Shown here in pieces: positions 34,701 through 41,597 of a DNA stretch of 41,598 bases. The stretch is taken from assembly GCA_050998615.1 (NCBI GenBank), contig JBPCQA010000038.1:1-41598 (forward strand). Reading direction: 5' to 3'. Made by a program: the position numbers and the translations under genes. This DNA comes from JBPCQA01 sp050998615 (GTDB lineage Bacteria; Actinomycetota; Actinomycetes; Propionibacteriales; Nocardioidaceae). The first letter of the stretch is position 1, and each line of letters starts with the position of its first letter. Below the pieces are notes generated by a model. The model searched no databases. It was not told the origin of the DNA and saw only the letters and a list, made by a program, of their open reading frames with translations.

Positions 34701-34742
34701 AGTCGCCGCCGAAGCAGCAGCAAGAAGGCCGCCGTCAGTTAA
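31731..34742 (+). CDS. rne: RNase E/G family ribonuclease
   Basis: This 1003-residue endoribonuclease acts in RNA processing and decay. The catalytic core begins near residue 478 with an S1-like domain (LIGNVYLGRVQNVLPSMEAAFIDIG). The two metal-binding Asp are D773 (MTVVDVNTGKFTG) and D817 (IIVVDFIDM). The zinc-link cysteines are C875 and C878 (CEVCQGRG). The first 475 residues are low-complexity, rich in Ala, Thr, Pro, Ser and Arg, with an RRRRRRR-type patch (about 395), probably disordered and used for RNA or partner binding; the C-terminal 115 residues are acidic with a basic end. This N-terminal extension is typical of high-GC Gram-positives, in contrast to E. coli, where the tail is C-terminal. 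Confidence 0.94.
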   Translation: MLDDETTSPTTATTATAQPVRRPRRRSASRPAGPPQPTDAAPDTPVTSSATMPTGTPPTGPATADTTPTGTTPAGPEPTGTAAVAGSPPPTKTAAKRTPRKASAKAQAAKSEPTSQPSPDPTGPSLTAEGEAAMGGQPTTEVQPSLADRSSEGGAAADRLPPALHQPASVEPASRRAPTRSSRQPTSTSRARKRSTPAVTSTDEPAAAQEASDPAGGVTDTLSNASSDAGGDSAPTTAAPFVPLFQVPDPQAAVARQRATTTQTQAVDGQGVEAAAGSDGSQANAADSIEHQGADGDQGGASSRRRRSRGGRSRRKPSSDADPSGSGREAEQQAEGSALAHTTHQEQRSDAATDNAKSGGPDSSEAASAPVQSGDVTQSETGRSEATHGDGEESSSSSRRRRRRRRGSDDSGESDASPAATVTKAREPRAKKEPITSVEGSTRVEAKKQRRREGRDAGRRRPPILSESEFLARRESVERVMTIRQREETTQIAVLEDNVLVEHYVALESQSSLIGNVYLGRVQNVLPSMEAAFIDIGKGRNAVLYAGEVNWSLLGVSNSARRIENALKPGQAVMVQVSKDPVGHKGARLTSQISLAGRYLVSVPGGGTSGISRKLPDTERNRLKNLLKDILPDESGVIIRTAAEGASEEELTRDVTRLTARWEDIEKKAKKGQAPQLLYAEPETTLKVVRDLFTEDFARLVIAGDDAWDMVDGYVQHVAPDLADRLERYDGRGDVFADFRVDEQIAKALERKVWLPSGGSLVIDRTEAMTVVDVNTGKFTGSGGNLEETVTKNNLEAAEEIVRQLRLRDVGGIIVVDFIDMVLESNRDLVLRRLVECLGRDRTRHQVAEVTSLGLVQMTRKRISTGLLEAFSVPCEVCQGRGVVIQHDPVEPRAHDDHPGGSRGKSSSRSSRPGTSGVSSGEEHTPGPELPTTEPVADEAEMPTLEPAAETETPAMLESETADSDGAGDGQPKPDIADAASAAEMKPKRSSRRRSSSKKAAVS

Positions 34743-34783
34743 GACCCGCGCAGATGAGACCGGGCGCTGAGCGTTGGTGCGTT

Positions 34784-34812
34784 TTGACCGGAGAGAGTCT
34801 GCTCCGTAGACT
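34784..34812 (+). promoter_or_regulatory. Promoter of the rplU-rpmA-obgE operon
   Basis: TTGACC (34784-34789) and TAGACT (34807-34812) with a 17-base spacer form a strong sigma-70-type promoter. Transcription would start near 34819, leaving a leader of about 120 bases before rplU. This leader can hold structure (GC-rich segment 34815-34870), as is common for ribosomal protein operons, but no known leader motif was recognised. Confidence 0.7.
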
Positions 34813-34939
34813 CGATCCTCGGCGGGGGCAAGCGCGCCGTGTTTGTGGTGCCCGGGCGGCACGGTCAGCGTACTCGTGCAATCTGTCTTTGACAGAGTCG
34901 CCCGGCAGTTCAAGTCCTAGCAAAGAGAGTGAGTCCGCG

Positions 34940-35251
34940 GTGTACGCGATCGTGCGCAGTGGCGGCCGACAGCAAAAGGTCGCGGTCGGCGACGTCATCG
35001 AGATCGACAAGGTGACGATCGCCCAGGGGGACAGCCTCTCCCTTCCAGCGGTGCTCCTCGTGGACGACCACTCGGTGACCACCGACGCGGAGGCGCTGGC
35101 CAACGTCGACGTCCAAGCCGAGGTGATCGGCCCCACCAAGGGCCCGAAGATCCACATCTTGAAATACAAGAACAAGACGGGCTACCGCAAGCGGCAAGGC
35201 CACCGACAGCATTACACGCAGGTCAAAGTCACCGCGATCAACACCAAATGA
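34940..35251 (+). CDS. rplU: 50S ribosomal protein L21
   Basis: The product is bL21, 103 residues. The N-terminus VYAIVRSGGRQQKVAVGDVIEIDK and the C-terminal KYKNKTGYRKRQGHRQHYTQVKVTAI are the standard signatures. The GTG start at 34940 is placed where the protein family begins; the upstream open frame is only leader. rpmA follows after 34 bases. Confidence 0.98.
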   Translation: MYAIVRSGGRQQKVAVGDVIEIDKVTIAQGDSLSLPAVLLVDDHSVTTDAEALANVDVQAEVIGPTKGPKIHILKYKNKTGYRKRQGHRQHYTQVKVTAINTK

Positions 35252-35285
35252 ACTCCCGAGTGAACTAACCCAAGGAACATCAGTC

Positions 35286-35543
35286 ATGGCACACAAGAAG
35301 GGGCTGGGCTCCAGCAAGAACGGCCGCGACAGCAACGCCCAGCGTCTGGGCGTCAAGCGGTTCGGCGGCCAACTCGTCAACGCCGGAGAGATCATCGTGC
35401 GTCAGCGCGGCACCCATTTCCACCCGGGCACCGGCGTCGGTCGTGGCGGCGACGACACACTGTTCGCCCTGGTCGGTGGGGATGTCGAATTTGGCACCCG
35501 CCGCGGCCGGCGAGTCGTCAACATCGTTCCCCACGCCGACTGA
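35286..35543 (+). CDS. rpmA: 50S ribosomal protein L27
   Basis: The product is bL27, 85 residues, starting MAHKKGLGSSKNGRDSNAQRLGVK, so no leader peptide precedes the mature N-terminus that reaches the peptidyl transferase centre. AAGGA lies 8 bases before the ATG. It lies between rplU and obgE as usual. Confidence 0.98.
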   Translation: MAHKKGLGSSKNGRDSNAQRLGVKRFGGQLVNAGEIIVRQRGTHFHPGTGVGRGGDDTLFALVGGDVEFGTRRGRRVVNIVPHAD

Positions 35544-35610
35544 CCTGCCCGCCTTATCCTGTCAGAAAGGACTGACGGCTCGGCAGGAAGTTCCAAGCAG
35601 GAAGGTCGGC

Positions 35611-36987
35611 ATGGCAGTTCCCACGTTCATCGACCGTGTCGTCTTGCACTTGGCCGGCGGAAGCGGCGGCAACGGGGTGGCCTCGGTGCACCGAGAGAAG
35701 TTCAAACCACTCGGGGGGCCAGACGGTGGGAACGGCGGCCACGGCGGCGATGTGATCTTGCGGGTTGATCCCGAAGTCACCACCCTGGTCGACTACCACC
35801 ACGAGTCTCACCGCAGAGCCGGCCACGGCAAGCCGGGGCAGGGAGATCACCGGTCCGGCTCGAACGGCGAGTCGCTCGTGCTGCCGGTTCCCGACGGCAC
35901 GATCGTGTCGACGCGAGCCGGAGAAGGACGAACCGGAAGAGTGCTGGCCGATCTCATTGGTGCCGGCACTGAGCTCGTGGTCGCCGCCGGGGGACGAGGC
36001 GGCCTCGGCAATGCCGCCCTGGCCTCGAAGGCCCGCAAGGCCCCCGGCTTCGCGCTCCTTGGTGAGGAGGGCGTCGAGCGAACGATCGTGCTCGAGCTCA
36101 AGATCGTGGCCGACGTCGGACTGGTGGGGTTCCCGAGCGCCGGAAAGTCAAGCCTGGTCGCCGCGATCTCGCGTGCCCGGCCAAAGGTCGCCGACTATCC
36201 CTTCACCACGTTGGTGCCTAACCTCGGCGTCGTGACGGCAGGCGAGACGACGTACACGGTGGCCGATGTTCCTGGGATCATCGCGGGTGCAAGCGAAGGA
36301 CGAGGCCTCGGCCACGACTTCTTGCGCCATATCGAACGCTGCGCCGCGCTGCTGCAAGTGATCGACTGCGCGACAATCGAGCCAGGGCGTGATCCGGTCA
36401 GCGACTTCGAGGTGCTGGAGCATGAGCTCGCTGCCTACGGCGGCCTTGAAGACCGGCCCAGGCTGGTGGCGCTCAACAAGATCGACGTGCCCGAGGCTCG
36501 TGACCTAGCGGAGCTGGTGAAGCCGGAGCTCGAAGCTCGTGGGCTGACTGTCTTCGAGATCTCCGCGGCGAGTCATGAGGGGTTGCGTGAGTTGACGTTT
36601 GCCATGGGTGGGCTCGTTGCCTCCTCGCGTACGGCGGCGCAGCAGGTCGTCCCGACCCGCATCGTGCTTCGCCCGGGCGGTGAAGGCGATGCCCAGTTCA
36701 CCATCATACAGGTCGACGGCGCCTGGCAGGTGCGAGGTGACAAACCGCAGCGGTGGGTCAAGCAGACCGACTTCAGCAACGACGAAGCGGTCGGTTATCT
36801 CGCCGACCGCTTCAGCAGGCTCGGAATCGAGGAGGCACTCACCAAGCACGGCGCTCAGATCGGAGACGACGTGGTGATCGGTGACGACGACAATGCGGTC
36901 GTCTTCGAGTTCGACCCGCAGGTGCAGGCCGGAGCCGAGACGCTGTTCGGTCGCCGCGGCCAAGACCCCCGCCTCGAAGGCCGGTAG
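35611..36987 (+). CDS. obgE: GTPase ObgE/CgtA
   Basis: This large GTPase links ribosome assembly to growth and stress. It has 458 residues. The glycine-rich Obg fold starts FIDRVVLHLAGGSGGNG. The G1 motif is GFPSAGKSS (173-181), G3 is DVPG and G4 is NKID (289-292). A C-terminal OCT domain follows (VGYLADRFSRLGIEEALTKHGAQIGDDVVIGD). The ATG is set by GGAAGG 5 bases upstream. It is the last gene of the ribosomal operon; a hairpin follows. Confidence 0.97.
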   Translation: MAVPTFIDRVVLHLAGGSGGNGVASVHREKFKPLGGPDGGNGGHGGDVILRVDPEVTTLVDYHHESHRRAGHGKPGQGDHRSGSNGESLVLPVPDGTIVSTRAGEGRTGRVLADLIGAGTELVVAAGGRGGLGNAALASKARKAPGFALLGEEGVERTIVLELKIVADVGLVGFPSAGKSSLVAAISRARPKVADYPFTTLVPNLGVVTAGETTYTVADVPGIIAGASEGRGLGHDFLRHIERCAALLQVIDCATIEPGRDPVSDFEVLEHELAAYGGLEDRPRLVALNKIDVPEARDLAELVKPELEARGLTVFEISAASHEGLRELTFAMGGLVASSRTAAQQVVPTRIVLRPGGEGDAQFTIIQVDGAWQVRGDKPQRWVKQTDFSNDEAVGYLADRFSRLGIEEALTKHGAQIGDDVVIGDDDNAVVFEFDPQVQAGAETLFGRRGQDPRLEGR

Positions 36988-37001
36988 CGGCCGCCTGCGT
37001 C

Positions 37002-37030
37002 GCCCTCGGTGCGCCAGGGAGACCGAGGGC
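37002..37030 (+). terminator. Hairpin terminator candidate after obgE
   Basis: GCCCTCGGT (37002-37010) and ACCGAGGGC (37022-37030) form a perfect 9-bp stem with an 11-base loop. No T-tract follows, which is frequent in actinobacteria. Confidence 0.6.
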
Positions 37031-37167
37031 AAGTAGCGAGCCTGGGTCAGTCTGGGTGTTCTGCTGAGGAAGGTTGACCCTTTCCCGCACAATGAAGGTG
37101 GGGAGAGCTCGCACTGGCAGGTCTGTCGGGCTCTCAGGTGTTGATCGGGGGAACGGGAGGACTTGAC

Positions 37168-37515
37168 GTGGATGGTGAACGTCGAATGTGGCACGCCATG
37201 TTGACCGTGGCTGGGGCCGCCCAAGATTTGTCGGCGACCCATCAGGCGCTACGCCGACTGCAGGCTGAGCATCCGTTCATGCACTCCGTGCGGTACGACG
37301 AGTGCCGGGCGGAGATCTGCTACTGGGAGGAGGGCTCGAATATGCTCGACGTCGCATCACTCGCGCTGCGACTGTGGTCGGAGCATCGGCAGTCGGCCAG
37401 ATTGCCGGACTGGTCTGTGGTGGGCCTGGAGGTGCTGGAGCGGGGCACGTTCCACGAGCGACAGCCGGTGGCGACGATGGCTGTTATTGAAGCGGTGCCG
37501 ACTCGCTTCTCCTGA
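37168..37515 (+). CDS. Conserved actinobacterial protein of unknown function
   Basis: The GTG at 37168 has an excellent ribosome site, GGGAGG at 7 bases, and gives 115 residues. The pattern (MWHAMLTVAG, HPFMHSVRYDECRAEICYWEEG, LALRLWSEHR, LPDWSVVGLEVLERGTFHER) resembles small proteins that I recall in actinobacterial genomes. No catalytic motif or membrane helix is evident. It lies behind obgE, where many actinobacteria have proB and proA. Confidence 0.75.
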   Translation: MDGERRMWHAMLTVAGAAQDLSATHQALRRLQAEHPFMHSVRYDECRAEICYWEEGSNMLDVASLALRLWSEHRQSARLPDWSVVGLEVLERGTFHERQPVATMAVIEAVPTRFS

Positions 37516-37673
37516 GGCGACCAGCTTGCGGAAGCAACAGGCGCTGACCCAGCTCTGGCGAGCTGTGCTGTCTCTGGGGGCCTGTCCTGTCTCGGGCGGC
37601 CTCACCGTCGGATTGTTGACGAAGCCACGGTGGAACAAACCGGGCGGTGGCATGGGCGCGGCGGCGCAGGGCA

Positions 37674-37679
37674 TAATCT
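37674..37679 (+). promoter_or_regulatory. -10 region before the small membrane protein, leaderless
   Basis: CATAAT (37672-37677) overlaps TAATCT (37674-37679), which lies 6 bases before the ATG at 37686. This suggests a leaderless transcript for the small protein and the following nadD operon. No good -35 is visible. The rest of 37516-37671 shows nothing recognisable. Confidence 0.45.
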
Positions 37680-37685
37680 AGGCCC

Positions 37686-37829
37686 ATGGCACTGACCCAC
37701 CTGATGAGCATAGAGCCGGTGCGGCACCTCCCGCTGCCGCCAACCGTGATCGGCCTAGTGGCCTTTCTCTTGCTGTTGGCGTTGATGGGTGCCCTATTGA
37801 TGTTCGGTAAGGGTCGGCCGCACTGCTGA
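37686..37829 (+). CDS. Small single-pass membrane protein ahead of nadD
   Basis: A 47-residue product with one hydrophobic helix (LPLPPTVIGLVAFLLLLALMGALLMF) and a short polar end (GKGRPHC). Small proteins of this shape, with the pattern LPLP..VIG......FGKGRPH, precede nadD in many actinobacteria, and here the stop overlaps the nadD ATG (TGATG). The role is unknown. Confidence 0.75.
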   Translation: MALTHLMSIEPVRHLPLPPTVIGLVAFLLLLALMGALLMFGKGRPHC

Positions 37830-38473
37830 TGGAGCACCGTGCGCGGCGGCTCGGAGTCATGGGCGGCACCTTCGACCCGGTGCACAACGGCCACCTCGTC
37901 GCCGCGTCTGAGGTCCAGGCCGGATTCGACCTCGATGAGGTCATTTTTGTGCCAACCGGCCAACCATGGCAGAAAACGACCCGTGAAGTGTCGCCGGCTG
38001 AAGACCGGTATCTGATGACGGTGATCGCTACCGCTTCCAATCCGCGGTTCTCGGTGTCGCGAGTGGACATCGACAGGGGTGGGCCGACGTACACGATAGA
38101 CACGTTGAGAGATCTTCGTAAGGACCGCCCGGACGCCGAGCTCTTTTTCATCACCGGCGCCGACGCGCTGGCACAGATCCTCACCTGGCATGACGCCACC
38201 GAAGTTTTCGAGCTCGCCCAGTTCGTGGGCTGCACCCGCCCGGGGACGACGATCGACGCGACGACGTTGGCCGGGTTGCCCGTCGACCGGGTGACGATCA
38301 TCGAGGTGCCGGCGTTGGCAATTTCGTCGACCGAATGCCGGGTGCGAGCCAGCCAAGGCGAGCCCGTCTGGTATCTCGTGCCGGACGGCGTTGTGCAATA
38401 CATCGCCAAGCGTGACCTGTACCAACCCACGGCCTCCAGGCCACCCCTTTCATCAGAAGGCGAACCTTTGTGA
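37829..38473 (+). CDS. nadD: Nicotinate-nucleotide adenylyltransferase
   Basis: This enzyme adenylates nicotinate mononucleotide in NAD synthesis. It has 214 residues. The nucleotidyl transferase signature is GGTFDPVHNGHL (12-23) and the second motif ISSTECRVRAS lies near the C-terminus. The ATG at 37829 overlaps the small upstream gene. The stop overlaps rsfS by 4 bases (GTGA), so nadD, rsfS and the phosphatase form one unit. Confidence 0.96.
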   Translation: MEHRARRLGVMGGTFDPVHNGHLVAASEVQAGFDLDEVIFVPTGQPWQKTTREVSPAEDRYLMTVIATASNPRFSVSRVDIDRGGPTYTIDTLRDLRKDRPDAELFFITGADALAQILTWHDATEVFELAQFVGCTRPGTTIDATTLAGLPVDRVTIIEVPALAISSTECRVRASQGEPVWYLVPDGVVQYIAKRDLYQPTASRPPLSSEGEPL

Positions 38474-38874
38474 CAGCAACCCAGCGGGCCGTCGAGCTCG
38501 TCATCATCGCAGCTCAGGCCGCGTCCGACAAGCTCGCCGAGCACATCGTCGCCTTCGACGTGTCCGAGCAACTGGTGATCACCGATGCCTTCGTGCTCTG
38601 TTCAGCACCCAACGATCGGCAGGTGAAGTCGATCGTCGACGAGATCGAGGAGAGGCTGCGTCAAGCGGATGCCAAGCCGGTACGCCGCGAGGGCGAGCGC
38701 GACGGCCGCTGGGTGCTGATCGACTACGGGGAGATCGTGGTGCACGTGCAGCACGAGGAGGAGCGCATGTATTACGCGCTGGAGCGTATCTGGCGCGATT
38801 GCCCCATGATCCCGCTGCCCGAGTCGGTGAGCAGCGGCCACGGCGGGGGGAGCGCTGCAGGTGCCGGGCAGTGA
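38470..38874 (+). CDS. rsfS: Ribosome silencing factor RsfS
   Basis: This 134-residue factor binds L14 on the large subunit and prevents joining with the small one. The family core is VELVIIAAQAASDKLAEHIVAFDVSEQLVITDAFVLCSAPNDRQVKSIVDEIEERL and DYGEIVVHVQHEEERMYYALERIW. The C-terminal tail is glycine-rich. GTG start overlaps nadD, and the stop overlaps the next gene (GTGA). Confidence 0.95.
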   Translation: MTATQRAVELVIIAAQAASDKLAEHIVAFDVSEQLVITDAFVLCSAPNDRQVKSIVDEIEERLRQADAKPVRREGERDGRWVLIDYGEIVVHVQHEEERMYYALERIWRDCPMIPLPESVSSGHGGGSAAGAGQ

Positions 38875-39548
38875 TTACCGACGAGATGGCCAAGCCCACG
38901 TCGGCACCACGCCGGCTGGTGCTGTGGCGGCACGGTCGCACCGAGTGGAACCGCCTCGGCAAGGCGCAGGGACACGCGAACATCTCCCTGGACGATATCG
39001 GCGTGGCGCAGGCCGAGCGTGCGGCACCGTTCCTGGCGTCGTACCGGCCCTGTTTCGTTTGGACCAGTGACTTGGCCCGGGCTCGGGAGACCGCGGAGCG
39101 GCTGGTCGCGCTGACCGGCCAAGAGTTGGTGCTCGACAAGCGGTTGCGCGAGTTCGATGTGGGTGCCAGGCAGGGGCTGACGTTTCCGGAGTTCGAGGCC
39201 GCATTTCCCGACGAGTACGCCGCTTGGGCGGACCACCGCAACGAGGACATCCGGCTGCCGGGCGCTGAGACGGCACCGGAGGTGGCCGAGCGGATGGTAC
39301 AGGTGCTTAGCGAGGCGATGGAGACGGTCGAGCCCGGCTCGACAGGTGTGATCGTGGGTCACGGCGCGTCGCTGCGGGTCGGCTTGGTCGCGTTCCTCGG
39401 GCTGCCTCCCGAGCTATGGGGGGTCGTGTACGGGATGTCGAACTGCGCGTGGGCGGTGCTCGAGGACAGCACCTGGGGATGGCGGTTACTCGACTACAAC
39501 GCCCAGACCCTGCCCGAGCCGCTGGACCTTCCCGACGACCTGGGCTGA
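38871..39548 (+). CDS. Histidine phosphatase family protein (phosphoglycerate mutase-like)
   Basis: The protein has 225 residues. The phosphohistidine motif is LWRHGRTEWN, and the second histidine is in GVIVGHGASLRV. The fold is that of the phosphoglycerate mutase/acid phosphatase group. The gene follows rsfS in many actinobacteria; the natural substrate is unknown. The GTG at 38871 overlaps the rsfS stop; an ATG at 38886 is possible. Confidence 0.9.
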   Translation: MITDEMAKPTSAPRRLVLWRHGRTEWNRLGKAQGHANISLDDIGVAQAERAAPFLASYRPCFVWTSDLARARETAERLVALTGQELVLDKRLREFDVGARQGLTFPEFEAAFPDEYAAWADHRNEDIRLPGAETAPEVAERMVQVLSEAMETVEPGSTGVIVGHGASLRVGLVAFLGLPPELWGVVYGMSNCAWAVLEDSTWGWRLLDYNAQTLPEPLDLPDDLG

Positions 39549-39572
39549 GGCCCGAAGCTCCCGCGGCTCGAT

Positions 39573-39602
39573 TTCACGTTGCTGTCGAGCGTTGGCTAAA
39601 CT
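39573..39602 (+). promoter_or_regulatory. Promoter of tRNA-Ala
   Basis: TTCACG (39573-39578) and TAAACT (39597-39602) with an 18-base spacer lie about 40 bases before the tRNA. A 7-bp hairpin (39610-39616 with 39627-39633) lies between promoter and tRNA and may be a leader hairpin or the end of the upstream operon. Confidence 0.5.
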
Positions 39603-41382
39603 TCCTGAGCCCGCCGGGTAGGTCTGCGGCGGGTCCGCATCGCGGGGCTGTGGCGCAGCTGGTAGCGCACCTCCATGGCATGGAGGGGGTCAGGGGTTCG
39701 AGTCCCCTCAGCTCCACCAAAAGTGCAAAGTTCGAAACATAGACACCCTCGATGCCGCCAGAGTCACTCTGGCGGCATTTTTGGTTGTCGCCAGTCTCTC
39801 GGTCAGCGATGGCTGAACGCAGAGCTGCGTTCAGCTGATGGCGGCCGGCGTCGCTGACAACGAGTCTGGTCTCGTCCTCGATGACGTAGAAGTGGTCGAA
39901 CCAGGCTTGGTTCATGCTGCGGCGGAGCAGCTCGTCAGCCTCGGCGTACGTTTGGCCGGCGTTGGCGATCAGTGCGAAAACCTGGTCCAGCGCTTGGGCG
40001 TGCACCGATCCGAGTCGTAGTTCCTGCGCCAGTTCGGCCTCCGTGTTCAGCAGCTGCGCCGCCAACTGCCGCTGTTTGGCAGCGGCGATGTCATCCGGGA
40101 CAGCACCGGTCATCGCCTTCTCAGCCCACTTGAAGCGTTCGCGCTTGATGGCATGTACCACCTCGGTGAGCCGATGGGCTCGGTTGTCGGCGCGGCGCTC
40201 GTGCTCCAGTAGGTCCTTGCCCAGGTCATCCCGCAGCTGTGCCAAATCCTCCGCCGGCACTGTCTCTTGGTGCCATTGCCGCTCGACGGCCGCCTCGACC
40301 AGGGCCTCCGGGAGGTAGCGCTGACCACAATGACTGGGACTGGCCCGTGACGCGCAGTAGAAGTAGCCGTACTCGCGGCGGTCGCGGCCGATCGCCACGG
40401 TGTACAGCAACCGCTCCTTGCAGCGACCGCAGCGCAGGCTGCCGACGAGGTAGTGCTCCCGCTTGGATGGCCGTTCGCCGGCGGTGCGATGGTCGGTCAG
40501 GACACGCTGCACGGTCTCGAAGGTTTCCGCATCGATAAGCGGCGGGTGCTTGCCCTCGTGCTCGACACCGCGCCAGTTCACGTAGCCGATGTAGTAACGG
40601 TTGCGCAGGATGGTGTGCAGCTTGTTGGCCGGGACCTCGCGGGCTGGCGTCTTCGGGTCAGGACGGAAGGTGAGCCCTCGCATCTGCAACTCATCGGCCA
40701 GCGAGCGCAGCGACCAATCACCAGTCGCGTACTGCTCGAACGCCCACTTGACTAGGGGTGCCCGCTCGGGGTCGACGTCGACGGTACGAACTTCGAAACC
40801 GTCGACTTGCTGGCGGACGTTCCGGTAGCCGATCGGCGCCCGAGACGGGGTGCCGCCTGTCTTGACCTTCTGCTGCATGCCCTTGTTGACCTCGCTGGCG
40901 AGGTTGCGCGAGTAGAACTCGGCGATCGAGCTCATGATGCCGTGCAATAGCAGGCCGCTGGGCGTCTCGTCGATGTTCTCCGACACCGACACCAGCTGCG
41001 CTCCGGACGCCCGGATCTGCGCCACGATGGCGACGTCGTCGGCCCGGTTGCGGGCCAGCCGGTCGAGCTTGTGGACGATGACGTAGTCGATGCCGCCGCG
41101 CGTGAGGCGTTCCAGCATGCGGGCCAGCGCCGAGCGGTGGGCGGTTGCCTTGCCGGACTCGCCTCGTTCGACGAACTCCCCGTCGATCTCGGCGTTGAGA
41201 CTGGCCGCTTTGCGTTCGCACGCCTCGCGTTGGGCAGGAAGCGAGAAGCCATCGCGGTCGTAATCGCCGCCGAGTTGTGACGCCGAGGAGACCCGCAGGT
41301 AGACCAGCGCCTGCTTGGCCGACGTCGGTACTCCGCCGGCGCGTTCGACGGCGACCTCGGATTCATCTGTTTGTCCTGGCAT
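39574..41382 (-). CDS. Large serine recombinase (integrase) of an element at tRNA-Ala
   Basis: The protein has 602 residues. The N-terminal resolvase domain has the nucleophile Ser32 in YLRVSSASQ. A recombinase domain follows, then a zinc ribbon (CGRCKERLLYT, ... YFYCASRASPSHCG) and a coiled-coil region. The ATG at 41382 is set by AGGAGG 7 bases upstream. It would insert or excise an element at the tRNA-Ala. From about residue 535 the frame runs through the tRNA terminator and the whole tRNA gene on the antisense strand (VELRGLEPLTPSMPWRC...), so the last about 65 residues depend on the host DNA at the junction and are probably not native. Confidence 0.92.
   Translation of the reverse strand: MPGQTDESEVAVERAGGVPTSAKQALVYLRVSSASQLGGDYDRDGFSLPAQREACERKAASLNAEIDGEFVERGESGKATAHRSALARMLERLTRGGIDYVIVHKLDRLARNRADDVAIVAQIRASGAQLVSVSENIDETPSGLLLHGIMSSIAEFYSRNLASEVNKGMQQKVKTGGTPSRAPIGYRNVRQQVDGFEVRTVDVDPERAPLVKWAFEQYATGDWSLRSLADELQMRGLTFRPDPKTPAREVPANKLHTILRNRYYIGYVNWRGVEHEGKHPPLIDAETFETVQRVLTDHRTAGERPSKREHYLVGSLRCGRCKERLLYTVAIGRDRREYGYFYCASRASPSHCGQRYLPEALVEAAVERQWHQETVPAEDLAQLRDDLGKDLLEHERRADNRAHRLTEVVHAIKRERFKWAEKAMTGAVPDDIAAAKQRQLAAQLLNTEAELAQELRLGSVHAQALDQVFALIANAGQTYAEADELLRRSMNQAWFDHFYVIEDETRLVVSDAGRHQLNAALRSAIADRETGDNQKCRQSDSGGIEGVYVSNFALLVELRGLEPLTPSMPWRCATSCATAPRCGPAADLPGGLRKFSQRSTAT
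39644..39719 (+). tRNA. tRNA-Ala (anticodon GGC)
   Basis: All 76 bases fold into a cloverleaf. The acceptor stem GGGGCTG pairs with CAGCTCC and contains the G3-U70 wobble pair that identifies alanine tRNA. The anticodon loop ATGGCAT gives anticodon GGC for codon GCC. The T-arm is AGGGG-TTCGAGT-CCCCT. The 3' CCA is encoded. The complete tRNA remains at the element junction. Confidence 0.97.
39752..39782 (+). terminator. Rho-independent terminator of tRNA-Ala
   Basis: ATGCCGCCAGAGT (39752-39764) and ACTCTGGCGGCAT (39766-39778) form a long perfect inverted repeat with a tiny loop, followed by TTTT. It is the clearest terminator in the window. On the other strand it is crossed by the recombinase frame. 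Confidence 0.9.
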
Positions 41383-41445
41383 AGAGCGTCCTCCTTTCAC
41401 AGATATGTATTAGTGACATTGCCTGACAGTTTTATGTGATACGTT

Positions 41446-41538
41446 TCAGCATCGCTCCGCTGCGGCGCAGCAGTCAAGTCCTGCGCAGGCGTCCCGCGAG
41501 GGCTCGTGCACCCGCGTTGAGGGGGAACGGTCGCTCAT
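41446..41538 (-). CDS. Possible small protein upstream of the recombinase
   Basis: An ATG at 41538 overlaps the stop of the preceding frame (ATGA) and opens a 30-residue frame starting MSDRSPSTRVHEPSRDACAG. The overlap is the only support. No family is recognised. The segment 41400-41445, between it and the recombinase, is AT-rich and probably holds the recombinase promoter (CATATC-like -10). Confidence 0.25.
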   Translation of the reverse strand: MSDRSPSTRVHEPSRDACAGLDCCAAAERC

Positions 41539-41597
41539 GGGGCCGCGGCCGGTTCGGGCGAGTCCCAGACGCGTTCGAGCCGGTGTGCGAGACGGCG
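41535..41597 (-). CDS. 3' end of a gene of the integrated element (partial)
   Basis: A frame enters from the right edge and ends RRLAHRLERVWDSPEPAAAP with a TGA at 41535-41537. It overlaps the next small frame by 4 bases. The composition is plausible for a coding tail, but only 20 residues are visible, so no function can be given. Confidence 0.3.
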   Translation of the reverse strand, partial: RRLAHRLERVWDSPEPAAAP

